41,681 nucleotides of DNA from Treponema sp. (lineage in GTDB: Bacteria > Spirochaetota > Spirochaetia > Treponematales > Breznakiellaceae): positions 1 to 41,681 of the forward strand of contig JAISPH010000046.1 in NCBI GenBank assembly GCA_031275035.1. The letters run 5' to 3'. The notes beneath the pieces are model-generated. The model ran no database searches and had not been told where the DNA came from. It saw only the letters and a program-made list of their open reading frames with translations. Position 1 is the first letter of the stretch. Each line of letters begins with the position of its first letter. Below, one piece after another: positions 34,824 through 41,681 of this stretch. A program made the translations under genes and the position numbers.

Positions 34824-35803
34824 GCGTTAAAACCTATGCAGTTGCCATACGGGACGTGTTGGCGGAAGAGATGCGCCGGGACCCGGAGATCTTTCTTATG
34901 GGGGAGGATATCGCCAAACAGGGAGGTATCTTCGGCTGTACCCGGGGCCTGCTGGATGAATTCGGGGAAGACCGGGTGCGGAATACCCCCATATCCGAGA
35001 ATACCTTTGTGGGCGCCGGAGTAGGCGCCGCCAGCGTCGGGATGCGGCCGGTGGTGGAGCTGATGTATATGGATTTCCTTTACCTCGCCATGGATCAGGT
35101 TCTTAACCAAGCCGCCAAGATCCGGTATATGTTCGGCGGCAAGGTAAAGGTTCCCATGGTTGTCCGGGGCCAGCAGGGTATAGGCCGGGGCAACGGCGCC
35201 CAGCATTCTCAATCGGTGGAATCCATGATGATGCATATTCCGGGCATTAAGGTGGTATGCCCCTCAACCCCGGCGGACGCCGCGGGTCTTTTGCGCACCG
35301 CCATACGGGATGATAATCCGGCGCTCTTCTTTGAACACAAGGCTCTTTATGCCACTAAGGGGGAGGTTCCTGACGATAATGAATTTGCCCTTCCCTTCGG
35401 CAAATGCGATATAGTCAGGGAGGGAAAGGATGTAACCATTGTGGCTAACTTTCTCTACCGGGGGAAGTCCCTGGAGGCGGCGGATATTCTGGCCAAAGAA
35501 GGCGTTTCTGTGGAGATAATCGATCCCCGGACTTTGGTGCCCCTTGATATAGACGCCATTGTTTCTTCGGTCAAAAAGACCGGCCGGCTGGTAACGGTCC
35601 ACGAAGCCCATAAGAATATGGGCTGGGGTACGGAAATTGCCGCCCAGGTTACGGAGAGGGCCTTCAAATACCTGGACGCTCCTCCGCTGCGGGTGGGCGC
35701 CAAAATGTGCAGCCTGCCCTTCAACCTGGGCCTCGAAAATGCGGTGGTGCCTCAGACAGCCGATATTGTAGCGGCGGTTAAAACCGTTCTGTATAAAGCC
35801 TAG
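34820..35803 (+). CDS. thiamine-diphosphate dehydrogenase E1 beta (AcoB/PdhB type)
   Basis: 327 residues. Transketolase central and C-terminal domains: FLMGEDIAKQGGIFGCTRGL, NTPISENTFVGAGVGAASVG, RPVVELMYMDFLYLAMDQ, RGQQGIGRGNGAQHSQS, KVVCPSTPADAAGLL, IDPRTLVPLD and the C-terminal HEAHKNMGWG region. The partner of E1 alpha in an alpha2beta2 tetramer. Overlaps E1 alpha by four bases; GGAGGAG precedes the ATG. Nine bases separate it from E2. Confidence 0.92.
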   Translation: MSVKTYAVAIRDVLAEEMRRDPEIFLMGEDIAKQGGIFGCTRGLLDEFGEDRVRNTPISENTFVGAGVGAASVGMRPVVELMYMDFLYLAMDQVLNQAAKIRYMFGGKVKVPMVVRGQQGIGRGNGAQHSQSVESMMMHIPGIKVVCPSTPADAAGLLRTAIRDDNPALFFEHKALYATKGEVPDDNEFALPFGKCDIVREGKDVTIVANFLYRGKSLEAADILAKEGVSVEIIDPRTLVPLDIDAIVSSVKKTGRLVTVHEAHKNMGWGTEIAAQVTERAFKYLDAPPLRVGAKMCSLPFNLGLENAVVPQTADIVAAVKTVLYKA

Positions 35804-35811
35804 GAGGCTGT

Positions 35812-37098
35812 ATGGCTCAGAGGATCATTATGCCCAAACAGGGCCTGCAGATGACCGAGGGAACCATCATCAAATGGCTGGCCGGTGAGGGGGAACAGAT
35901 TGTTGAAGGGCAGCCTCTCTTTGAGATGGAAACCGATAAGCTTACCATCACCATCGATGCGTCTGCGTCGGGGACCCTGTTGAAGATCATCGCCGCCGAA
36001 GGGGTTACGGTTCCGATTACCGCAACCATTGCCGTGGTGGGCAGTCCCGGCGAAGACATCTCCGCCATCCTCGCATCGGCGGGTCCCGGTGGGGACGTTC
36101 CCTCCGCAGGCCCCGTTCCGGCAGCTCTGCCGGTACAGGATCCGCCTCCGGAAACCGCCGCCGGGAGTTCCGGAGAGCGGGCGTTCATATCTCCCCGGGC
36201 CAGAATGCGGGCGGAGGAGCTGGGGGTCGATTACAGAACCCTTGCCGGTTCCGCCGCGGATGGTATGATTATTGAGCGGGATGTCCTGGCCGCCCGGCAG
36301 GGCGCTCCGGTTTCCGCCAGTCCCCTGGCAAAAAAGACCGCCGCCCTGTCCGGGCTGGATCTTGCCGGAATACGGGGATCCGGCGTCCGCGGCAAGATCA
36401 TGCGGGCCGATGTGGAGCGGGCCCGTTCAGGGGGCGGACGGGTCATTGTGCCCCTCAGGGGAATGCGGAAGATTATTGCCGACCGCATGAAACGGAGCCA
36501 GAATGAAAACGCCCAGACCTGCCACCGGATTTCCGTCCGCATGGACGAGGCGGTCAGGCTCCGGCTGGCTTTGGACAAGCAGGTTGGATACAACGATCTA
36601 ATCGCCTTTTCCGCCGTGCGGGCCCTGAGGGATTTTCCCGCCGTGAACGCGGAACTTACCGGCGAAGGGATCTGGCAGAAAGATTTTGTCAACCTTGGAG
36701 TTGCGGTGGCCGTCGATAACGGCCTGCTTGTGCCGGTGGTAAAGGACGCCGATCTGCTATCCCTTGCGGAATTGGCGGCGGCGATTAAGGATCTTGCCGG
36801 GAAGGCCCGGTCCGGCGCCCTGCAGCCCGATGATTACTCGGGCGGCACCTTCACCCTTTCCAACCTCGGTATGTTCGGCCTTGAGGAATTTGTGGCCATC
36901 ATCAATCCCCCCGAGGCGGGTATTCTGGCAGTGGGCAAGGTAGAGGATACCCCGGTGGCGGTTTCCGGCAGCGTTGAGATTCATCCGGTGATGAAGCTGA
37001 CCCTGTCCTATGATCACCGGGTGGTGGACGGCGCTCCGGCGGCGCAGTTCCTTTCCAGAATAAAGGAATATCTGGAAAATCCCTTTAAGCTTTTGTGA
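35812..37098 (+). CDS. dihydrolipoamide acyltransferase E2
   Basis: 428 residues. One lipoyl domain (1-80) with the lipoylated Lys43 in METDKLT. A Pro/Ala linker follows, then two peripheral-subunit-binding-like segments, FISPRARMRAEELGVDYRTL (125-160) and SPLAKKTAALSGLDLAGIRG (169-203). The catalytic domain comes last, with YDHRVVDG near residue 402. Most E2 proteins have a single E3/E1-binding domain, so the tandem pair is unusual. No E3 (lipoamide dehydrogenase) gene is in the window; it must be supplied from elsewhere. AGGAGG precedes the ATG. Confidence 0.92.
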   Translation: MAQRIIMPKQGLQMTEGTIIKWLAGEGEQIVEGQPLFEMETDKLTITIDASASGTLLKIIAAEGVTVPITATIAVVGSPGEDISAILASAGPGGDVPSAGPVPAALPVQDPPPETAAGSSGERAFISPRARMRAEELGVDYRTLAGSAADGMIIERDVLAARQGAPVSASPLAKKTAALSGLDLAGIRGSGVRGKIMRADVERARSGGGRVIVPLRGMRKIIADRMKRSQNENAQTCHRISVRMDEAVRLRLALDKQVGYNDLIAFSAVRALRDFPAVNAELTGEGIWQKDFVNLGVAVAVDNGLLVPVVKDADLLSLAELAAAIKDLAGKARSGALQPDDYSGGTFTLSNLGMFGLEEFVAIINPPEAGILAVGKVEDTPVAVSGSVEIHPVMKLTLSYDHRVVDGAPAAQFLSRIKEYLENPFKLL

Positions 37099-37159
37099 TT
37101 GGAAGGCGGGGATCCGTACTCCGGCGCTTGCCCCGGCTAAATCCACTACCGCTGAAAAA

Positions 37160-37279
37160 GTGGTAAAACCGATCTTTGGATCGGGGCATGGCCCTCAAAA
37201 CCCGTTTGTACGGGGGAAAGTACCGTATATCCCCTGGCCAGTGAAGATACCTCGGGGCTTGTTCCGGGGGTATCTTTAT
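37160..37279 (+). terminator. hairpins after the E2 gene
   Basis: CCGATC/GATCGG near 37169-37184 and AAGATACC (from about 37246) pairing with GGTATCTT (to about 37276), followed by TATT. The second is a plausible terminator for the E1-E2 operon. The rest of the 37099-37314 gap has no gene I can support. Confidence 0.45.
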
Positions 37280-37314
37280 TGGGCCGTTTTCAGGCATATT
37301 TTTGCGGAGGTGAT

Positions 37315-38055
37315 ATGTTTACCCTGGAAGGCAAGACGGCGCTGATAACCGGCGCGGCCGGCGGCATCGGCGCAGCCTGTGTTACAATGTTCGCCCGGCA
37401 TGGGATTCGGCGGATGACCCTGACCGATGTACGAAAAGACAGTCTGGAGAAAACCGCTGAACAGGTTGAAAAGGAGACGGGGCTCCGCTGTATCTGTATT
37501 GATGCGGATCTCCGCCGGGAGGCTGCGGACGCTTCCCTTGTCGAAGCGGCGGTAAAACAAATGGGCCGTCTTGACATACTGGTAAACTGCGCCGGCGTTT
37601 CCCGGCAGGGAAACCTTTATTCGGTAACCGAAGAACAGTGGGATTTTACCTTTGATATCAATGTGAAGGGGCTGTTTTTTATCTGCCGTGAAGCTTTCCG
37701 GGTAATGGAAAAACAGCAAAGCGGCTGTATCGTCAATCTGGCTTCTCAGGCGGGCAGGGGCGGCGGCATTGTGGTAACCCCCGATTATCCCTCGTCAAAG
37801 GCAGCGGTGCTTACCTTGACCAAGAGCCTGGCCAAGGCCGGGGCCTCCAGGGGCATCCGGGTAAACACCGTATCCCCCGGCCTTATCGCCACGGAAATGA
37901 CCTCCGCCTACGGATACGATCCTAAAACCGTGCCCCTGGGCCGTATCGGTACCGGAGAGGATGTGGCCGGAGCCGCCCTGTTCCTCGCCAGTGATTATGC
38001 TTCGTACATTACCGGAGCCTGCATCGACGTTAACGGCGGCATCGCGATGATTTAG
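37315..38055 (+). CDS. SDR-family oxidoreductase (second)
   Basis: 246 residues from ATG 37315 with GGAGGTGAT directly upstream. Classical SDR of the FabG/gluconate or rhamnose dehydrogenase type: TGAAGGIG (12-19), NCAGVS (91-96), S144, Y158, K162, and PG..ATEM at about 185-193. The C-terminus TGACIDVNGGIAMI is complete. It follows the E1-E2 operon after a hairpin-rich gap and converges with the permease at 38061, only five bases away. It is probably a sugar, sugar-acid or polyol dehydrogenase. Confidence 0.87.
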   Translation: MFTLEGKTALITGAAGGIGAACVTMFARHGIRRMTLTDVRKDSLEKTAEQVEKETGLRCICIDADLRREAADASLVEAAVKQMGRLDILVNCAGVSRQGNLYSVTEEQWDFTFDINVKGLFFICREAFRVMEKQQSGCIVNLASQAGRGGGIVVTPDYPSSKAAVLTLTKSLAKAGASRGIRVNTVSPGLIATEMTSAYGYDPKTVPLGRIGTGEDVAGAALFLASDYASYITGACIDVNGGIAMI

Positions 38056-38060
38056 AAAGG

Positions 38061-39008
38061 TTACCGTACTTTGATTTCACGTTCCGCTATCAATACGGCC
38101 ATAAAGAGTACCGCGCCGTAGACAATTTTCTGGACATTGGGCGGTATATTCATCGCCGAGAGAAAACCGTTCAGAATCACCAGAATGAAAACTCCCGCCA
38201 TGGTACCGGCGTAACTGCCTTTTCCGCCTGCAAGTGAGACGCCGCCTATGGCAACGGCCGCTATGGTTTGCATCTGATAGGGTTCGCCCATGGCAAGGTA
38301 GAGCTGTCCCAGGCGCCCGGAATAGAGGACGCCCGCAACTGCGGTAAGCATGCCGCAGATTCCGTAGGCGAGGAGTTTTGTTTGCTTTGTATTGATGCCG
38401 GAAAAGAAAGCTACCGTTTCGTTGCTGCCGGCGGCATAGATATTTCTGCCGTATCTGGTTTTATGGAGTACAATGACGGCCAGGACAGAAATAAAAAGCC
38501 ATATCAAAAACAAAGTTGAGATTCCGGCGGTATTTCCCAAAACCAGGGTTTTAATTGCCGGAGGAAGGCTCCCGCCCGGCATACCGCCGGAGATTCCGAC
38601 AAGCAGGCCCTGGAAGATGATATTGGTGGATATAGTCATAATAACCGGAATAATGCCGATATAGGCTATCCCGAAACCATTGATGAGGCCCATCATTAAG
38701 CCGGTCAGCAGTACCACGGGAATCGCGTAAACAAGGGCGCCGTCATTTCCGTTGGTAAGTCCGGCCATTAGAAAGGCCGATATGGAAAACATCCAGGGAA
38801 TGGAAAGGTCCATTCCCCCGGTAAGAATGACAAAGGTTTGTCCTAATGATGTTATTCCCAGTATGGCCGCCGTGACGGAAAGCATATTGAGGTTATTTGC
38901 GCTGGAATAACCGGGTTTAAGTATGGATACGGTAACGAGGAGCAGCAGGGCTATCGCATAGATGATAATAACCATTGAATTTTGTATCCAGAACCGTTTT
39001 ATCTTCAT
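38061..39008 (-). CDS. sugar ABC transporter permease 2, importer 5
   Basis: 315 residues, BPD_transp_2 family: LTGGMDLSIPWMFSISAF (GxxDLSI loop), YGRNIYAAGSNETVAFFSGI and GGVSLAGGKGSYAGTMAGVF. The ATG overlaps the stop of the upstream permease by four bases (39005-39008). The gene ends five bases from the convergent SDR stop, with no room for a terminator between them. Confidence 0.9.
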   Translation of the reverse strand: MKIKRFWIQNSMVIIIYAIALLLLVTVSILKPGYSSANNLNMLSVTAAILGITSLGQTFVILTGGMDLSIPWMFSISAFLMAGLTNGNDGALVYAIPVVLLTGLMMGLINGFGIAYIGIIPVIMTISTNIIFQGLLVGISGGMPGGSLPPAIKTLVLGNTAGISTLFLIWLFISVLAVIVLHKTRYGRNIYAAGSNETVAFFSGINTKQTKLLAYGICGMLTAVAGVLYSGRLGQLYLAMGEPYQMQTIAAVAIGGVSLAGGKGSYAGTMAGVFILVILNGFLSAMNIPPNVQKIVYGAVLFMAVLIAEREIKVR

Positions 39009-39976
39009 TGGGCGACCTCGCTGGTACGGCGGAGTTTTGCGTAGGATGTTAAGGCTACGGCTGCAACAAGGAGTACGCCTTGAACCAGGCTTGTCCAGTA
39101 GGCGGAGACCTTAAGAAACACAAGCAAATCGGTTATTGATCTGAGAATAAAAGCCCCCGCAATACTGCCGACGACTCCTCCCACTCCGCCGGAAATCGCC
39201 GTGCCCCCAAGTACCGCCGCCATGATTGAGGTAATCATAAAAGAGGCTCCTGCCGTGGGAGATCCCGACGCCACATGGGCCGTGCGAAAAATTCCCACCA
39301 ATGCGGCAAAAAAACCAGAAATGCCGTAGGCAAAAAGTTTGGTGCGGAACACGTTAATGCTGTTAAGATGGGCGGCTCTTTCATTGCTTCCTACGGCATA
39401 AAGGGCAAGGCCGAAATTCGTCCGCTTAACGTAGAGCCACAACAGGATGAGGATCATCGTTAGGATCAGCGAAAGGGGAACGCCGAAGATCCGCGAAATA
39501 AGAAGCCGGATAAAACCGGGATCTATATTTCCCCCATCAACTTTAAGGATCAACAGGGCTGTTCCGTAGCAGATGGATTGTGTAGCCAGGGTAACGACGA
39601 ACGGCTGCATCCTTGTTTTGGCAATAACAAAGCCGTTAAAGGCGCCTACGGCCGTTCCTATAAATATGCAGATTAGGCACCACAAAAAAATTCTTTCCGG
39701 GCTGTTCCCCATGTTGACCGCAAGGAGGCTGTTGGTAACGCATATTACGCCGCCTACGGAAAGATCGAAGCCACCCGAAAGAAGTACGAAGGTCTGGCCG
39801 ATAGAAACCAAAACCAGAGAAAAAGCGGCATCGCATTTATTGGCTATAAAACGCATACTCAAAGTACGGGGGTTTATTACAGCCATGATAACCGTTAAAA
39901 CAATCAATATAAAATACGGAACCGCCGCTATCCAGTTCTTTTTTAAGGTATTCTGTAAATTATTTTTTTGAATCAC
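39005..39976 (-). CDS. sugar ABC transporter permease 1, importer 5
   Basis: 323 residues, BPD_transp_2 family: LSGGFDLSVGGVICVTNS, KTRMQPFVVTLATQSICYG, NFGLALYAVGSNERAAHLNSI and GGTAISGGVGGVVGSIAGA. It overlaps the ATPase stop by four bases (39973-39976). The order SBP, ATPase, permease, permease resembles ytfQRT-yjfF (galactofuranose importer), but substrate cannot be inferred from that alone. Confidence 0.9.
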   Translation of the reverse strand: MIQKNNLQNTLKKNWIAAVPYFILIVLTVIMAVINPRTLSMRFIANKCDAAFSLVLVSIGQTFVLLSGGFDLSVGGVICVTNSLLAVNMGNSPERIFLWCLICIFIGTAVGAFNGFVIAKTRMQPFVVTLATQSICYGTALLILKVDGGNIDPGFIRLLISRIFGVPLSLILTMILILLWLYVKRTNFGLALYAVGSNERAAHLNSINVFRTKLFAYGISGFFAALVGIFRTAHVASGSPTAGASFMITSIMAAVLGGTAISGGVGGVVGSIAGAFILRSITDLLVFLKVSAYWTSLVQGVLLVAAVALTSYAKLRRTSEVAQ

Positions 39977-41487
39977 GGCGCCGCCCCTTGTGGTATATTG
40001 TTCAATTCACCGATGGAGGCGGCGACAATGTTTTTCTGCGTAATGTCGCCGCCGCTAAAAGAGGCGCCGATTGTTCCGTCAAACATTACAAGGATACGAT
40101 CGCAGACGTTCACCAGTTCCTCTACATCGGTGGAAAAATATATAATCGAATTTCCCTGTGCGGCAAGGTCCCGTACCAGGGTAAAGATATCTTTTTTTGT
40201 ACCTACATCGACCCCCCGGGTTACATCGTGCATTAAAATTATTCTAGGTTTGGTAGCCAGCATTTTTGCCAGTACCACTTTCTGCTGGTTGCCCCCGCTT
40301 AAATTTCTTACCGTTGTTTCGCTGTCCGGCGCCTTGACCTGCAGGATGTCCATATACCGGTTAACGACGGCTTTTTCCATGGTTCGGTCAAGCAGAAGGC
40401 CCCTGCTAAGATTTGGAAGGGACGAAAGGGCAATGTTAAACATTATGGAGAATGAAAGCAATAACCCCTGCGCGCCGCGGTCTTCGGGTATAAGGGCGAT
40501 GCCGTTTTGTATGCTTTTTTGGGGCGATTTTATTTTATAGCTCCTGCCTTCTAATTCAACGGCGTTTTTACTTTTTACGACGCCGAAGAGCGCAAGAAGC
40601 AGTTCCGCTTGTCCCTGGCCCGCGAGTCCGCCGAGTCCCAAAACCTCGCCCTTGTGGAGGCAAAAGCTTATATTGTTGAGGATATGTTCATACTGGAGAT
40701 GCTTTACCTCAAGAACCTTTTCCGGGCATGCGTGGCTTGTCAGTTCCGGATAATAGCCTTCTATTTTCCGTCCCAGCATCATGGAAACCGCAAGATCCAT
40801 GTCCACATTTTCGACCTTCATGGTTTCTACGGTCATGCCGTTCCGCAGTATGGTTATTGTATCACATCCGTCTTTTATTTCCGACATCCTGTGGGAGATA
40901 AAGATAACCAAACGTCCCCCGGTGGCAAGTTTCCTGGACAGAGAGAGAAGCCATTGGACTTTGTTTTCCGTCAGCGCCGAAGTGGCTTCGTCAAGGATGA
41001 TAATTTCCGGTTTTTTTGACAGAACCCTCAAGATTTCAATCATCTGACGTTTTGAAAGCGAAAGCCCCCCGGCTTTTTCATCGGGATCGATATCGGTAAC
41101 CAGGTATTCCCGAAAGAGCGCTTCGGTTTTCCGCCTGAGTTCCTTCCGCAGAAAACGGCCCGCCCGGTTTTTGGGGATTCGCCCGATAAAAATATTTTCG
41201 CTGACCGTTAAGTCGGGGATGATGGATAATTCCTGATAAACCGTTCCAATTCCATGATCCATGGCGTCGGCAGGATTTCGTATCCGAACCGGCCTGCCGT
41301 CGATGCGGATTTCCCCTTCGTCGGCCTGCAGCGCGCCGCTGAGTATTTTGAGGAGCGTGCTTTTTCCCGCTCCATTTTCTCCCAGCAGAGCATGGACCTC
41401 GCCGCGTTCACAGGCAAGGGAAGCCTTTTTCAACGCGTAGATACCGCCGAATGATTTGGAGACATTAACTAATTCCAGGTAAGCCAT
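39973..41487 (-). CDS. sugar ABC transporter double ATPase with altered NBD2, importer 5
   Basis: 504 residues from ATG 41487; a GTG at 41502 would add five residues, and neither has a clear ribosome binding site. NBD1: Walker A GENGAGKST (36-44), signature LSLSKRQMIEILRVL, IIILDEATSAL. NBD2: Walker A region GLAGQGQAELLLALFG lacks GKS; LSGGNQQKVVLAKM is intact; but Walker B reads IILMHDVTRGVDVG, where the usual LDEPTRG aligns as His-Asp-Val. The Walker B Asp and catalytic Glu are thus both changed, so only NBD1 is expected to hydrolyse ATP. Confidence 0.9.
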   Translation of the reverse strand: MAYLELVNVSKSFGGIYALKKASLACERGEVHALLGENGAGKSTLLKILSGALQADEGEIRIDGRPVRIRNPADAMDHGIGTVYQELSIIPDLTVSENIFIGRIPKNRAGRFLRKELRRKTEALFREYLVTDIDPDEKAGGLSLSKRQMIEILRVLSKKPEIIILDEATSALTENKVQWLLSLSRKLATGGRLVIFISHRMSEIKDGCDTITILRNGMTVETMKVENVDMDLAVSMMLGRKIEGYYPELTSHACPEKVLEVKHLQYEHILNNISFCLHKGEVLGLGGLAGQGQAELLLALFGVVKSKNAVELEGRSYKIKSPQKSIQNGIALIPEDRGAQGLLLSFSIMFNIALSSLPNLSRGLLLDRTMEKAVVNRYMDILQVKAPDSETTVRNLSGGNQQKVVLAKMLATKPRIILMHDVTRGVDVGTKKDIFTLVRDLAAQGNSIIYFSTDVEELVNVCDRILVMFDGTIGASFSGGDITQKNIVAASIGELNNIPQGAAP

Positions 41488-41523
41488 GGTTTCAGTATAC
41501 ACATAAAATGTTTTTTGTCAGAG

Positions 41524-41560
41524 AAAAAACGGCAGCCTGGTTTTCCGGCTGCCGTTTTTG
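41524..41560 (-). terminator. terminator/attenuator between SBP 5 and its ATPase
   Basis: AAAAACGGCAGCC pairs with GGCTGCCGTTTTT (13 bp), with T-runs on both strands. On the minus strand it follows the partial SBP gene and precedes the ATPase, like the hairpins at 12133 and 22364. Confidence 0.7.
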
Positions 41561-41563
41561 CAG

Positions 41564-41681
41564 TTATTGCTTGAAGTTCGCCACTTCGTCTATGGTCAGC
41601 TGTACCGACGTAAAAGGCAGGGGAAGTACGGGCCACGGCAGGGCGCCCGGCGCGTTGTCAAATACCGTTACGTCTTTTTCA
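41564..41681 (-). CDS. C-terminal end of a probable sugar-binding protein (partial)
   Basis: An open frame enters from the right edge on the minus strand and ends with TAA at 41564-41566. The readable 38 residues run EKDVTVFDNAPGALPWPV, then LPLPFTSVQLTIDEVANFKQ. Length is too short for a firm family call. Position upstream of an ATPase and two permeases, and separated by an attenuator-type hairpin, fits the SBP gene of importer 5 (inference). Confidence 0.55.
   Translation of the reverse strand, partial: EKDVTVFDNAPGALPWPVLPLPFTSVQLTIDEVANFKQ

Noticed and set aside
37099..37160. Further IS605-like end after the E2 gene
   Set aside because: There is a GC-rich stretch, but neither the hairpin plus TCATTT arrangement nor the shared block is present.

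Overview
The window looks like chromosomal DNA of a spirochaete, most likely a carbohydrate-fermenting, gut-type Treponema relative. This is an inference from gene content and protein style: many RbsABC-type sugar importers, secreted binding proteins with an AAGG processing region, and a conserved small CxxC protein beside yebC and ruvC. No rRNA or tRNA is present to confirm it. Apart from the first ~500 bases, which are strikingly AT-rich, the DNA is uniformly GC-leaning.

Layout. 1-500: AT-rich remnant with a 5'-truncated methyltransferase. 500-930: hairpin-rich gap. 929-7809: housekeeping and envelope genes: a secreted triple-PPC protein, hisS with a translationally coupled PilZ-like gene, and a NeuB-like synthase on the minus strand, then a small zinc-binding protein, yebC and ruvC on the plus strand. 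7994-20036: a LacI-family regulator (minus) diverging from a cyclase-family hydrolase and a zinc alcohol dehydrogenase. Each of these two genes has a near-identical promoter plus LacI-type operator. They are followed by SBP, ATPase, permease, ATPase, permease, SBP and a second zinc dehydrogenase. 20170-24587: permease, SBP, ATPase and a DUF4867 protein. 24656-25633 (minus): a DUF4432 aldose-epimerase-like protein. 25831-30905: a rhamnose-type operon (RhaM mutarotase, ATPase, two permeases, lipoprotein SBP). 31346-32798: an SDR dehydrogenase and a second cyclase-family hydrolase. 32885-33595 (minus): a GntR/FadR regulator diverging from a 2-oxoacid/acetoin dehydrogenase operon (E1 alpha, E1 beta, E2; no E3). 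37315-38055: another SDR. 38061-41681 (minus): a fifth sugar importer (SBP entering from the right edge, ATPase, two permeases).

The locus reads as a large sugar or sugar-acid acquisition and catabolism region. It has five RbsA-type ATPases, seven RbsC-type permeases, five binding proteins (one partial) and two mutarotase-like proteins. It also has four dehydrogenases, two cyclase-fold hydrolases and a dehydrogenase complex that could feed acyl-CoA formation. The sequence also shows regulatory wiring. Two promoters share a LacI operator (9166-9208 and 9911-9953). Two other operons share an upstream CATACC-containing promoter module (20098-20147 and 25752-25801). A 20-bp-spaced direct repeat overlaps the E1 alpha promoter next to the GntR gene.

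The intergenic DNA carries several dispersed repeat families not explained by the genes: a ~150-bp MITE-like element (three copies), a multi-stem RNA-like/terminator element with compensatory changes (two good copies, one diverged), hairpins with an AAACTTCAGTTT core, and sequences resembling IS200/IS605 right ends. No CRISPR array, integrase, transposase gene, rRNA or tRNA was recognised.
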